33,517 nt of DNA from a virus: IMG/VR virus record IMGVR_UViG_3300037241_000049, positions 1-33,517 of that record, one strand, 5' to 3'. The notes beneath the pieces are model-generated. The model did no database searches and was not told the origin of the DNA. It worked only from the letters and a program-made list of their open reading frames with translations. Shown here in pieces: positions 22,429 to 30,238 of this stretch (positions are counted from its first letter, which is position 1; each line of letters starts with the position of its first letter). The position numbers and the translations under genes are program-made.

Positions 22429-22465
22429 TCCCACCCTTCGCAAGAAGCGCGAAGGATGGGGCACC
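22429..22465 (+). repeat. Intergenic hairpin repeat, copy 3
   Basis: Arms CCCACCCTTCGC (22430-22441) and GCGAAGGATGGG (22449-22460) pair over 12 bases with one mismatch around an AAGAAGC loop, followed by GGCACC. It lies in the 104-base spacer between the tail-spike block and the head module. No T-run follows, so it is not a standard terminator. Confidence 0.75.
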
Positions 22466-22499
22466 TCTTGGTCTGCGGAGGGGATAGGGTGAACCGACG

Positions 22500-22913
22500 A
22501 TGAGGCTGCCTTGGATATCCCGCTCTTCGCACCAGGAGATGATGGTCCTGGTGACCACGCAAGTGGACGAGTTGACCCATGAGCGGAGGCTCCTGCTCGA
22601 TCGCCTGGCAACGCTTGGGCTGGGTGGACCTCTCTTCAGCTCGCCTTCCTGGCCCGATTCCTCGGAGAAGACGGCGGAAGAGGCAGAGCCAATTGATTCG
22701 GAAGCGGACGAGATGGAGAAGTTGATGAACCTTCGCCGCCGTCCGTCGAAACTGGCCGATGCGCTCACGCGGAAGGCTTATCGGGACTACAACCGGGCGC
22801 AGGCTGGGCCCAGCGTCAAGTGGATACCGAAGGCCGAAGTCCAGGCTTCCAAGCTTGACACCATGACCGCGGCGCTCGACGAAGCGGAAGCGTTAGGAAA
22901 GAAACAGGCGTAA
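22500..22913 (+). CDS. Hypothetical protein upstream of the portal gene, 137 aa
   Basis: ATG 22500 has AGGG about ten bases upstream. The N-terminus reads MRLPWISRSSHQEMMVLVTT; a helix with heptads follows (QVDELTHERRLLLDRLATLG), then an acidic linker and a basic helical region (KLMNLRRRPSKLADALTRKA). The protein has no transmembrane segment. It abuts the portal gene with no gap. In many phages this slot holds a terminase subunit, but nothing here supports a terminase call. A head-assembly accessory role is a guess. Confidence 0.55.
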   Translation: MRLPWISRSSHQEMMVLVTTQVDELTHERRLLLDRLATLGLGGPLFSSPSWPDSSEKTAEEAEPIDSEADEMEKLMNLRRRPSKLADALTRKAYRDYNRAQAGPSVKWIPKAEVQASKLDTMTAALDEAEALGKKQA

Positions 22914-25436
22914 ATGGCCACTTACCCCGGTGTTGCAATGAGCCAGAGTTCGCAGACGCAAGTACCCCAAACCCAGCGAGGGATGGAGCATACGCCGTCA
23001 GACCCCATGCAGGGCACGGCTGATGAGCCGCAGAATAGCGCGCAGCTCAGCGAAGAAGACCAACAGCGGTTGATCGCATTGGTGCGTAGTTATAAAGACC
23101 AGTGGTCGCAGGACCGCATGGTGCTGATGCAACGGTGCCTGGAAAACCTGGAGTTCTTCAAGGGCAACCAATTCATCTCCTTCGGTCCGGGTGAGTCGGA
23201 GTTTTTCAATGCGGTCGACTGGATGAACCAGGGCGAACACTCACAGGACTCAGACGATAAGGACCTGTATCAGTATTGCAACAACTTTTACCAGATGCTG
23301 GCGACCGGTTTTGTGGCGGCGCTGGCTCCGCAGGTGCCAAAATCCAAATGGATGCCGGAGGATGCTGAGCAGCTCTCAGATGTGACGACTGCCAAGGCGG
23401 CACAGACGCTGATCGACATCATCGAGCAGCAGAACCGGGAACAGTCGCTGCTCAAGCAACAGTTACTGTATCTCTACACGACCGGAGCGGTCTTTCGTCA
23501 TACCCGCTACGTGGTGGACGCGGAGCGTGCAGGCACTTCGCGAGAGCCGGTCTTCAATGAGACGGAGACACAGTTAGCGCCCGATCGCTACCACTGCTTC
23601 CATTGCGGCGCGACTTCGCCGGCAGATGCGATGCCTGTGGGTGGGCACCAATGCCAGCAATGCCTGCGGCCGCTGGGAGACGACTCGTTCTTTCCGGCTG
23701 AGTATGGGCCAGTGATTCAGAAAGTGGGCGAGGAGGAAGTACCCAACGGCATGGTGGCGCAAAACCTCTACAGCCCGCTCGAGGTGGACTGCGACCCGGG
23801 GGCGAACAACCTGCGGCAGACGCCGATTCTCAACCTCGAGGTCGAGGTTCACGTGGGAGCACTACGGGCGGCGTATCCCGATATGTACGACCAAATCGCG
23901 GCGAGCGCGACCAGTGAGCTCTCGGCCAACGGAAGCATCGACCGCATTGCCAGGCAGCAGGTGTATTCGCAGGCGGGGGCGTCCTCGAGCATCTTGCAGG
24001 ATCAGCGGCCAACACTGTCGCGAACCTGGATTCAGCCCTGGGCCTTCGATCTGGAGGATGACCGGGAGTTCGGCGAGCGGATGCGGGCGACGTATCCCAA
24101 TGGCCTGCTGTTAGTGAATACCGGCGCCACTTTTCTTTCGGCACGCGAAGCATCGCTGACCAAGGAGTGGACGTGGGCGGGCACACACGAGGGATTCGGC
24201 CTGTTTCCACCCTCGATCGGCGATATTGTTGTGCCCTTTCAAAAGCGCTACAACGATATGGCCAACATCCTGCATGAGTTCATGGACCGCTGCTCCTCGG
24301 GAGTGACGCTGGCCAATGCGGATCTGATCGACACCAAGTCGCTGCAGGGCAAGCCGATGCTGCCCGGGGTCCTGAACCTGGTGAAGCTGAAGCGGACGGG
24401 GGCTCCTGGTGCGGTGCGCATGGCCGATGCGCTCTACCAGTTCCAGTTCCAGATGCATGAAGAGGCTTTCAGCTACCTGGATAAGCTGGCCTACAACGCA
24501 CAGATGTTCGCCGGCATTCCTCCGCAAGTGTATGGCGGCGCGGGCGACCCATCGGTCGAGACCTTCGGCGGGCAGCAACAGCAATTGAATTCTGCGCTGG
24601 GCAAGCTGAACATCTATTGGGAAAACCTGAAGGAGGAGCACGCGAAGGCCGATGAGCTGGCGGTGAATTGCGCCAAAGACAATCTCACCGCCGATATGCG
24701 GCAGGTCATTCTGGAGCGGGGCTCAGAGTTCCGCAATGATTACATCCGGCTCGACGACCTGCAAGGCAGCGTACATGCGTATGCGGATACCGACCAGGGG
24801 CTTCCAGTCACCGCGGCGGAACTCCGGCAGCGATGGATGGATTTGATGCAGGCCGCGGCAAGCAATCCTCTGGCACAGGCGATCTTCGATGATCCAACGA
24901 ACCAGGAGCAGGCGGCCACGGCGCTGGGGGTTCCGAATATGGTGGTTCCGGGCGCGGCGATGCGTTCCAAGGTATTGCAGATCATTGAGCGGCTGTTGGA
25001 GGCCGAGGCGGTGCCCGTGGTCGACCCACGGACGGGACGACCGACCGGACAGGTAAGGCCAACAATTCTTCCGGATAAGGCTATCGACGACTTCACAGTG
25101 CTGAAGCAGGTTGTCCGGCAGTACTGCCAGGAGAATTCAGATATTCCTGACGATAACCCCGCGGGTTGGCAGAACCTACTGGCGTATTTCACGGCGGCGG
25201 TCGCTTTCGAGACACAGCTGATGGCGGAGCAGGCACAACAGAAGGCTGTGGTGGCGCAGGCGGGTTTGTTGAAGCCGGCTCAGCCGCTGGAGATCCCTGT
25301 GCATGAGATCGATGATGTGGTTAACACTGTGGGTGGGCTGATGCATCTTCCGCCTGAGGCTACTTCGGGGAATATTCAGGGCCAGGTGCAGGCGGCGAAC
25401 GCGCTGATTAAGTTGGCGGATGAGCTGCAGGGTTAG
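22914..25436 (+). CDS. Portal protein with zinc-ribbon-like insert
   Basis: At 840 residues this is long for a portal. The N-terminal 45 residues are polar and disordered. Residues 45-200 hold LVRSYKDQWSQDRMVLMQRC and a QNREQSLLKQQLLYLYTTGA helix. Residues 228-250 form a C-x2-C-x15-C-x2-C ribbon (CFHC, CQQC). The core (about 360-600) has WIQPWAFDLED, then PFQKRYNDMANILHEFMDRC, the KLAYNAQMFAGIPPQVYGGA loop and FGGQQQQLNSALGKLNIYWE, typical of portals of podovirus-like phages. The C-terminus is long and helical. The portal forms the dodecameric DNA gate at the capsid vertex. Scaffold and capsid genes follow. The zinc ribbon is unusual and could bind DNA, terminase or another portal subunit. 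The call rests on the pattern and on synteny with the capsid gene. Confidence 0.8.
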   Translation: MATYPGVAMSQSSQTQVPQTQRGMEHTPSDPMQGTADEPQNSAQLSEEDQQRLIALVRSYKDQWSQDRMVLMQRCLENLEFFKGNQFISFGPGESEFFNAVDWMNQGEHSQDSDDKDLYQYCNNFYQMLATGFVAALAPQVPKSKWMPEDAEQLSDVTTAKAAQTLIDIIEQQNREQSLLKQQLLYLYTTGAVFRHTRYVVDAERAGTSREPVFNETETQLAPDRYHCFHCGATSPADAMPVGGHQCQQCLRPLGDDSFFPAEYGPVIQKVGEEEVPNGMVAQNLYSPLEVDCDPGANNLRQTPILNLEVEVHVGALRAAYPDMYDQIAASATSELSANGSIDRIARQQVYSQAGASSSILQDQRPTLSRTWIQPWAFDLEDDREFGERMRATYPNGLLLVNTGATFLSAREASLTKEWTWAGTHEGFGLFPPSIGDIVVPFQKRYNDMANILHEFMDRCSSGVTLANADLIDTKSLQGKPMLPGVLNLVKLKRTGAPGAVRMADALYQFQFQMHEEAFSYLDKLAYNAQMFAGIPPQVYGGAGDPSVETFGGQQQQLNSALGKLNIYWENLKEEHAKADELAVNCAKDNLTADMRQVILERGSEFRNDYIRLDDLQGSVHAYADTDQGLPVTAAELRQRWMDLMQAAASNPLAQAIFDDPTNQEQAATALGVPNMVVPGAAMRSKVLQIIERLLEAEAVPVVDPRTGRPTGQVRPTILPDKAIDDFTVLKQVVRQYCQENSDIPDDNPAGWQNLLAYFTAAVAFETQLMAEQAQQKAVVAQAGLLKPAQPLEIPVHEIDDVVNTVGGLMHLPPEATSGNIQGQVQAANALIKLADELQG

Positions 25437-25493
25437 TGGGTAGAACAGCGGTTACGCCCTCTCGCATAAAGCAACGGAAACCATCCTGATTTT

Positions 25494-25528
25494 TCCCACG
25501 TACCCCGGTGCGAACGTGGGGCACCCGT
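25494..25528 (+). repeat. Intergenic hairpin repeat, copy 4
   Basis: A perfect 7-bp stem (CCCACGT 25495-25501, ACGTGGG 25514-25520) with a 12-base loop, followed by GCACCCG. It lies in the 140-base spacer between portal and scaffold genes. Its 3' half, GCGAACGTGGGGCACCCGTC, is nearly repeated in copy 6. Confidence 0.75.
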
Positions 25529-25576
25529 CTTGCTCCAGCTCTTTGGCTGCAGCCGGATTAGAAAGCAGATCCTACT

Positions 25577-27145
25577 ATGACTGAAGCTACCATCGCGGCT
25601 CCCGCTCCGGCGGCGGCACCTATTTCCCCGGCAAGCACGGGGCAAGCTGCGGCCGCGCCTGCACCTGCAGCGGCTCCCGCGTCTACACCTTCCACTCCTT
25701 CCTATGGGGGATCGGTTCCAACCTCTAAGGTCGATCCAGGCAAGTTTCCCATTCGCGAAGACTATGCGGCGGCGCTGCTCAAAGAAAAGCTGGCTGCGAT
25801 TCCCGCGGTTGAAGAACAGCCTGGTGTGAGTGATGAACTGATTGCCGTCGTGGACTCTGCACCCGAGTTGGTCACGGACGAAGCTCCGGCGCCTGTAGCC
25901 GTCACGGATACGGACGGCGTGACGAAAGATGCACCGGCCGTCACGGAAGAAGAGGATTTTCAGCTCGAGTTGGAGGCCATCGTAACGCCTGAGGTTCTGA
26001 GCCAGATGGTCACCGACAATCCTGAGTTTGGCAAGTTGCTCGAGGCGGACGCGAGGCTGAAAGGTCAGCTTTACAAGACGGCACGCGAGGCAGCGGAGCT
26101 GAAACCCTACCGCGAAATCTTTCCCGACCTCGATTCAGCGAAGGCGGCCCAGGACTATTCGTCCACCTGGATGGACGTGCGCGAGACCTTCCTTGGGTCG
26201 ATCACCCGCGAAGGCACGATGGCCTCGCTCAGCAAGATCGCGGAACTTTCTTACGAGCGCGACGCTGACGGCAACGTGATCATGCAGAATGGCAAGCCGG
26301 TCATCGGCGAAGACTTTTTTGGATTTGTCGACAACGTGGTGGAACTCGATCTCGAACACCGCGCACAGGATGTAACCGCACGCCTCAAGGCGAACCAGTA
26401 TCGCTCTGAGGAGGAACGCACCCGTGACCAACGGGTGAAAGACGCACTGGAGGTCCTCAGGGAAGAATCCGCGGCCACTTCCCCCGCGATAGAGGCCCAG
26501 CCAGAGGCGCTGCGACGCAAGGCAGATGAGCTGGACCGGAGAGAACGCGCATTGAATGAGCGCCAGCACGGCGAGAAGGTGGAGGAGAGAAGGTCATTCG
26601 AAAGCGGATTGCAGACTGAGGCCCAAACGCGAATCCACGACGGCATCAGCAGGATCATTGCCAACGTGGAAAAGCAGGGCGGCGTCGTCAGTCCCTACTT
26701 GAAGAACATTCTCCCCAAAGCCATCGGCGCCAAGCTGATTCGCAAGATTCAGGCCAATCCGGCGCTGGAGGGCCAGATGCACTCACTCCAGCGACTCCCC
26801 ATCGGCGATGCGTCACGCCAACGTAGACTCGCGGCCGTTGACCGGGCCGTGCAGCAGTATCTTCCCGACGTAGCGCGAGAAGAGCTGCGCGAGGCAGGGG
26901 TGCAGATCGCCAATGCCTCAGCAGCCAAACGCGCCAAGGTAGACGCCCAGATCGACAGCACGAAGAAGACCGAGCCCAAGGGATCGACCGGACCGGCCAG
27001 CGGTGGGGGCGCAACGATGACCTCAAGCGCAGCCTTTGACCACGCGCAGACCGAGTGGCAACGAGCCAATCCGGGTAAGCCCTTCGACAAAGTGGCGAGG
27101 GAAGCAATCCTTCCTCGCGTTCTGCAGCTGATGACATCTCGGTGA
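25577..27145 (+). CDS. Putative head scaffolding protein
   Basis: A 522-residue acidic protein between portal and capsid genes, the usual scaffold slot. Residues 1-60 are Ala/Pro-rich and disordered (APAPAAAPISPASTGQ). Residues 130-260 are helical with ELEAIVTPEVLSQMVTDNPE and FGFVDNVVELDLEHRAQDVT. Residues 285-345 are a strong charged coiled coil (LRRKADELDRRERALNERQH). The C-terminus is basic and helical (WQRANPGKPFDKVAREAILP), like the capsid-binding tail of scaffolds. It would guide capsid shell assembly and then be released. There is no protease signature (no Ser-His or Clp-like motif). No clear Shine-Dalgarno precedes ATG 25577. The call is positional plus compositional. Confidence 0.65.
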   Translation: MTEATIAAPAPAAAPISPASTGQAAAAPAPAAAPASTPSTPSYGGSVPTSKVDPGKFPIREDYAAALLKEKLAAIPAVEEQPGVSDELIAVVDSAPELVTDEAPAPVAVTDTDGVTKDAPAVTEEEDFQLELEAIVTPEVLSQMVTDNPEFGKLLEADARLKGQLYKTAREAAELKPYREIFPDLDSAKAAQDYSSTWMDVRETFLGSITREGTMASLSKIAELSYERDADGNVIMQNGKPVIGEDFFGFVDNVVELDLEHRAQDVTARLKANQYRSEEERTRDQRVKDALEVLREESAATSPAIEAQPEALRRKADELDRRERALNERQHGEKVEERRSFESGLQTEAQTRIHDGISRIIANVEKQGGVVSPYLKNILPKAIGAKLIRKIQANPALEGQMHSLQRLPIGDASRQRRLAAVDRAVQQYLPDVAREELREAGVQIANASAAKRAKVDAQIDSTKKTEPKGSTGPASGGGATMTSSAAFDHAQTEWQRANPGKPFDKVAREAILPRVLQLMTSR

Positions 27146-27162
27146 GGGATTAAAGGATTGGC

Positions 27163-27178
27163 GCGGCGCTTACGCCGC
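27163..27178 (+). promoter_or_regulatory. Perfect GC hairpin in the capsid gene leader
   Basis: GCGGCG (27163-27168) and CGCCGC (27173-27178) form a perfect 6-bp all-GC stem with a CTTA loop, ending 18 bases before the capsid start. It has no T-run, so it is not a terminator. It could protect the 5' end of a processed capsid mRNA or affect translation. Confidence 0.4.
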
Positions 27179-27196
27179 AGATAAGGAATCGCTTTC

Positions 27197-28480
27197 ATGT
27201 CCAACATAATCGGCACGGCATCAACGACACAGCAGCTGCAGCTTGAGGCTTTGAACGAAGTGATCAAGCTGCTCATCGAAAAGGAAGCCAAGCTCGACTC
27301 CCGCATCTCAGAGCGCGGCTCCATCACACCGGTCTCGCTGCGCAGCTTTCGCCTGCGCTTCCAGACCGCGTTTCCTGGCAACGTCGCCCTGTTCAACCTG
27401 GACGGCGGCATTCTGCCCGCCGGCAACTTCTCCCAGTGGGATCAGGGCACACTGACTCCGCTGGCGACCGTCATCCCGGTTGAGTATTCGCGGCTGGTCG
27501 ACATCATCGGCGAGGGCGGTCCGAAGGTGGTCTCAGAAAACCCGGTCACCAAGACGCTGGCGGATGTGGCTGTGCAGATGGCGAAGAACCGGGACCAGTT
27601 CCTGCAGCAGGCGGGTGATGGCAAAATCGGCCAGGTGGATCCCACATACACCGGTGGTGGCGCCAACCCGATTATTCTCACTTCACAGCCTTGGGGCGCG
27701 CGCCTGGTGTCGCAGGGTCAGCAGGTACAGGTGATGTCTAACACCTACACCCTGCGCGGCACCTGCTACATCACCAACGTTAACAACAAGCTCGGCTCGG
27801 CCCAGTCCATTACCGTGGACGCGGTTCCTGCGGGCACCACGTCTGGCGACTTCATCATGGTCGCGGGCGTGGCGGCGACGACCCCGGTGTTTCTATACGG
27901 GATTCCGTACTTCCACAACACGTCGACCACGGGAACGTATCTCGGCATCAACCGGACACAGAATTATGTGGTGGCGAACGGTGTGGCTGCCGGCGGCGCT
28001 CCGCTGTCGCTTCCCATGCTGCGCGCGGCGCTCAGCCGCGTGGAGCAGTCGCTGGGCACGGATGCGCTCAAGTCGCAGGTATGGCACGCGCATCCCTCCC
28101 AAATCCAGGCCTACGAGGAGATGGGCTTCGCCAAGCAGGAAATCTTGATGACCAACGGCAAGATGCCCGGCTTTGACGGACTCACCGCAAATGTAGGCCA
28201 GTTCACTATCGCGGGACGCGAGGTGATGCGGAACATCCACGCCGACCAGACACGGATCGACTTCATGGAGTTCGGTTCATGGCTCAAGGTCGTGTGGGGC
28301 AAGGCACCGTTCTGGTTCAAGAACCGCAGCGGTCAGTGGGTGTTTCAGATCTATGATCCGGCGTCGGGTAACCCGACGGCGAACGAAGGATGCTACTACG
28401 TGGACGCTCGGCAATACGCGGTTGATAACCCCCAGGCGATCAGCTCCGTTACCGGCCTGAAGGTTCCTGTCTACAACTAA
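27197..28480 (+). CDS. Major capsid protein (putative)
   Basis: A 427-residue protein with AAGGA nine bases before ATG 27197. An N-terminal helix (LEALNEVIKLLIEKEAKLDS) and the SLRSFRLRFQT strand-turn resemble the N-arm and E-loop of HK97-fold capsids. The middle is strand-rich (TLRGTCYITNVNNKLGSAQS, VFLYGIPYFHNTSTTGTYLG). About 275-340 reads as a peripheral/axial helix region (LPMLRAALSRVEQSLGTDAL, HPSQIQAYEEMGF), and the C-terminal third has FMEFGSWLKVVWGKAPFWFK. It follows a portal and a scaffold-like gene, is highly GC3-biased and is followed by a strong terminator, as expected for the most abundant virion protein. The HK97 fold is inferred, not shown. Confidence 0.75.
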   Translation: MSNIIGTASTTQQLQLEALNEVIKLLIEKEAKLDSRISERGSITPVSLRSFRLRFQTAFPGNVALFNLDGGILPAGNFSQWDQGTLTPLATVIPVEYSRLVDIIGEGGPKVVSENPVTKTLADVAVQMAKNRDQFLQQAGDGKIGQVDPTYTGGGANPIILTSQPWGARLVSQGQQVQVMSNTYTLRGTCYITNVNNKLGSAQSITVDAVPAGTTSGDFIMVAGVAATTPVFLYGIPYFHNTSTTGTYLGINRTQNYVVANGVAAGGAPLSLPMLRAALSRVEQSLGTDALKSQVWHAHPSQIQAYEEMGFAKQEILMTNGKMPGFDGLTANVGQFTIAGREVMRNIHADQTRIDFMEFGSWLKVVWGKAPFWFKNRSGQWVFQIYDPASGNPTANEGCYYVDARQYAVDNPQAISSVTGLKVPVYN

Positions 28481-28503
28481 CCAGTAAGTAGCTGCACTTA
28501 GGG

Positions 28504-28536
28504 AAGGGCTGAGATAACTATCTCAGCCCTTTGTTT
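28504..28536 (+). terminator. Strong intrinsic terminator after the capsid gene
   Basis: GGGCTGAGAT (28506-28515) and ATCTCAGCCC (28520-28529) form a perfect 10-bp stem with an AACT loop. It extends by two A-T pairs to 12 bp and is followed by TTTGTTT (to 28536). Leading As (28504-28505) make it partly bidirectional. It starts 24 bases after the capsid stop and would cap the head-gene transcript or reduce expression of the downstream genes. Confidence 0.9.
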
Positions 28537-28571
28537 CTGGTTTGAAAACCCAGAGGTTGAGGTTTGTGGAA

Positions 28572-28622
28572 TCCCACCCTAGCTCCCAACAAAGAACGTT
28601 GGGATCTAGGATGGGGCACTCG
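28572..28622 (+). repeat. Intergenic hairpin repeat, copy 5 (longest)
   Basis: Arms 28573-28590 and 28598-28615 pair over 18 bases with two mismatches. The left arm starts CCCACCCTAG and the right arm ends CTAGGATGGG. The loop is AAAGAAC, and the tail is GGATGGGGCACTCG. This is the clearest copy of the family and lies just downstream of the capsid terminator. Confidence 0.8.
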
Positions 28623-28672
28623 TCGTTCCTTCGGTGGGACAGAACAGTCAAATTTCTATGGAGAGCTCAGCG

Positions 28673-29449
28673 ATGTCTTATGACGGCCCTTGCCCCGGAG
28701 GCACGGTGAACTTGCCCGACCCTGACTTCAAGGTTGAAGCGGTGTTGGTCTGTGACCGCTATTCCGACTTCCTGCGCTGTACGCTGCCGGCCAACAAACA
28801 TTTGTTCGACCGCATCGTCGTGGTCACTTCCGCGGAAGATCGCGATACGCAGCGCATCTGCGAGTTTCACCACGTCGAGTGCGTGAAGACCGATGCGCTG
28901 AATTCGCGCTGGAACCGGTTCTGCAAGGGGGCCGGCATCAATGAGGGCCTAAGCCGGCTCGACCGGGATGCATGGGTGGTGCATCTTGACGCGGATATCT
29001 GGCTGCCCCCACAGACGCGCTTGCTGCTGCAGAATGCTAACCTCGACCCAAGCATGATCTATGGCATCGACCGCTTCAGTGTGAAGGGCTATGCACAATG
29101 GGACAGTTTTCTGGAGATGCCTTCCCTGCAGCATGAATGCGACGCTTACGTTCATTTGAACGCCTTTCCCCTGGGCACGCGCGTCACCAGCAAGGACGGC
29201 GGGGGATATATTCCCATCGGGTTCTTTCAGATGTGGTGCCCGACGGTCTCCGGCGTTTGCGCATACCCGGTTGCACATACTGACGCGGGACGCGGCGACA
29301 TGGTGTTTGCCAAGACGTGGCCGCGGGCGAAGCGCGGGTTGATCCCTGAGGTTGTGGGATACCACCTGGAGAGCACGGACGCCACAATGTCAGCAAACTG
29401 GTACGGCAGGAAGACGGCACCCTTCACACACAATGGCGGCCCATCATGA
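28673..29449 (+). CDS. Glycosyltransferase-like protein (GT-A type) next to the capsid gene
   Basis: A 258-residue protein. ATG 28673 is preceded by GAGAG at 28661-28665; GTG 28634 and ATG 28658 are in-frame alternatives. It begins with a Rossmann-like beta-alpha-beta start (FKVEAVLVCDRYSDFLRCTL near 21-40, DRIVVVTSAEDRDTQRIC near 47-64). The metal-binding DxD appears as HLDADIWLPP, with D106 and D108. Later come GYIPIGFFQMWCP and VVGYHLEST with a His that could serve the active site. GT-A enzymes transfer a sugar from a nucleotide sugar to an acceptor. In this place it could modify the capsid or tail proteins, or act on the host surface. It may also be a structural relative without activity. 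ATGA overlap with the next gene shows co-translation with head genes. Confidence 0.65.
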   Translation: MSYDGPCPGGTVNLPDPDFKVEAVLVCDRYSDFLRCTLPANKHLFDRIVVVTSAEDRDTQRICEFHHVECVKTDALNSRWNRFCKGAGINEGLSRLDRDAWVVHLDADIWLPPQTRLLLQNANLDPSMIYGIDRFSVKGYAQWDSFLEMPSLQHECDAYVHLNAFPLGTRVTSKDGGGYIPIGFFQMWCPTVSGVCAYPVAHTDAGRGDMVFAKTWPRAKRGLIPEVVGYHLESTDATMSANWYGRKTAPFTHNGGPS

Positions 29450-30153
29450 GCCATATCGTGCCCAGAGAAACGCAAAAATTTCTTACCAGCTACGGTGGAA
29501 AGAACCCTTTCGGTAAGCCGCGATGGAGACTGCTCGTCGGTAGCGACCGGCTGGTAAAGGAGTCGGGCGTTTACCGGGATTGGGCTCCAGGGCTCTCCAC
29601 GGCGGAGAAGGGCGGACTGAACTTTGAGGCCAATCCAGAGGCGCCGGGCTGTACCTTCTCGCGCCATGACAACCGTCCGATCCGCGTGGTCACCGAGATG
29701 CGCGAGGTAAAAAAATATCCCCACGCCCCAGGGTGGGTGCTGGAGAAGTGGTTCCCTGCCTCAAGTTATGGCACGCAGGCGGAGTGGTATTCGTACAAGG
29801 CGGTCGACGGGTTTACTCCGATGCTGGGACCGTATCCCGAATGTGGCGACTACGAGATGATCTTTGGACCCTGGCCCAAGGCGCCTACGACCGACACGCT
29901 GCGGGATTTGATTGCGCAGTATAGCGCGGGCATTAACAACCGCCGTGGAAGCGCGGAGTCCAGGGCCCAAGAGTACTTATTGCGGTTCCAGTATGAAGAA
30001 GAAAAGGCGGAGGCGAAACGGAAGATCGAGTATGACGCCATGATGCGCGATCATATCTCGCCTTTGCACAGCAGTAGCCTCGCCGCCAGCCGTTGGAGGC
30101 AGGACCTGGCCTGCCGCACGGGGAATGCTAACGAGCATATTGGGATTCTCTAG
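29446..30153 (+). CDS. Hypothetical phage structural-region protein, 235 aa
   Basis: It starts in an ATGA overlap with the glycosyltransferase-like gene. Residues 1-130 are rich in aromatic and Gly/Pro residues (SYGGKNPFGKPRWRLLVGSD, YPHAPGWVLEKWFPASSYGT, TPMLGPYPECGDYEMIFGPW), suggesting a compact beta domain. Residues 150-215 are a long charged helix (AQEYLLRFQYEEEKAEAKRK), and the C-terminus is basic. There is no signal peptide or transmembrane segment. No family is recognised. Because it is coupled to the glycosyltransferase-like gene, it may be that enzyme's partner or a minor head protein. Confidence 0.55.
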   Translation: MSHIVPRETQKFLTSYGGKNPFGKPRWRLLVGSDRLVKESGVYRDWAPGLSTAEKGGLNFEANPEAPGCTFSRHDNRPIRVVTEMREVKKYPHAPGWVLEKWFPASSYGTQAEWYSYKAVDGFTPMLGPYPECGDYEMIFGPWPKAPTTDTLRDLIAQYSAGINNRRGSAESRAQEYLLRFQYEEEKAEAKRKIEYDAMMRDHISPLHSSSLAASRWRQDLACRTGNANEHIGIL

Positions 30154-30199
30154 CGCACACGTGAGCATTGGTACGCGTCGCGAACGTGGGCACCCGTCT
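30154..30199 (+). repeat. Intergenic hairpin repeat, copy 6 (degenerate)
   Basis: The 3' half GCGAACGTGGGCACCCGTCT matches copy 4 with one base missing in the G-run. The left arm is eroded (CACGTG near 30158). It fills most of the 85-base spacer between the 235-aa gene and the zinc-ribbon gene. Confidence 0.55.
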
Positions 30200-30238
30200 T
30201 AACCTGTCCCGAAACTTAGCACTCAAGGAGCTTGATCG

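Noticed and set aside
22429-22465. Hairpin repeats interpreted as intrinsic terminators
   Set aside because: No copy is followed by a T-run, unlike the true terminator at 28504-28536, so they are listed as repeats.
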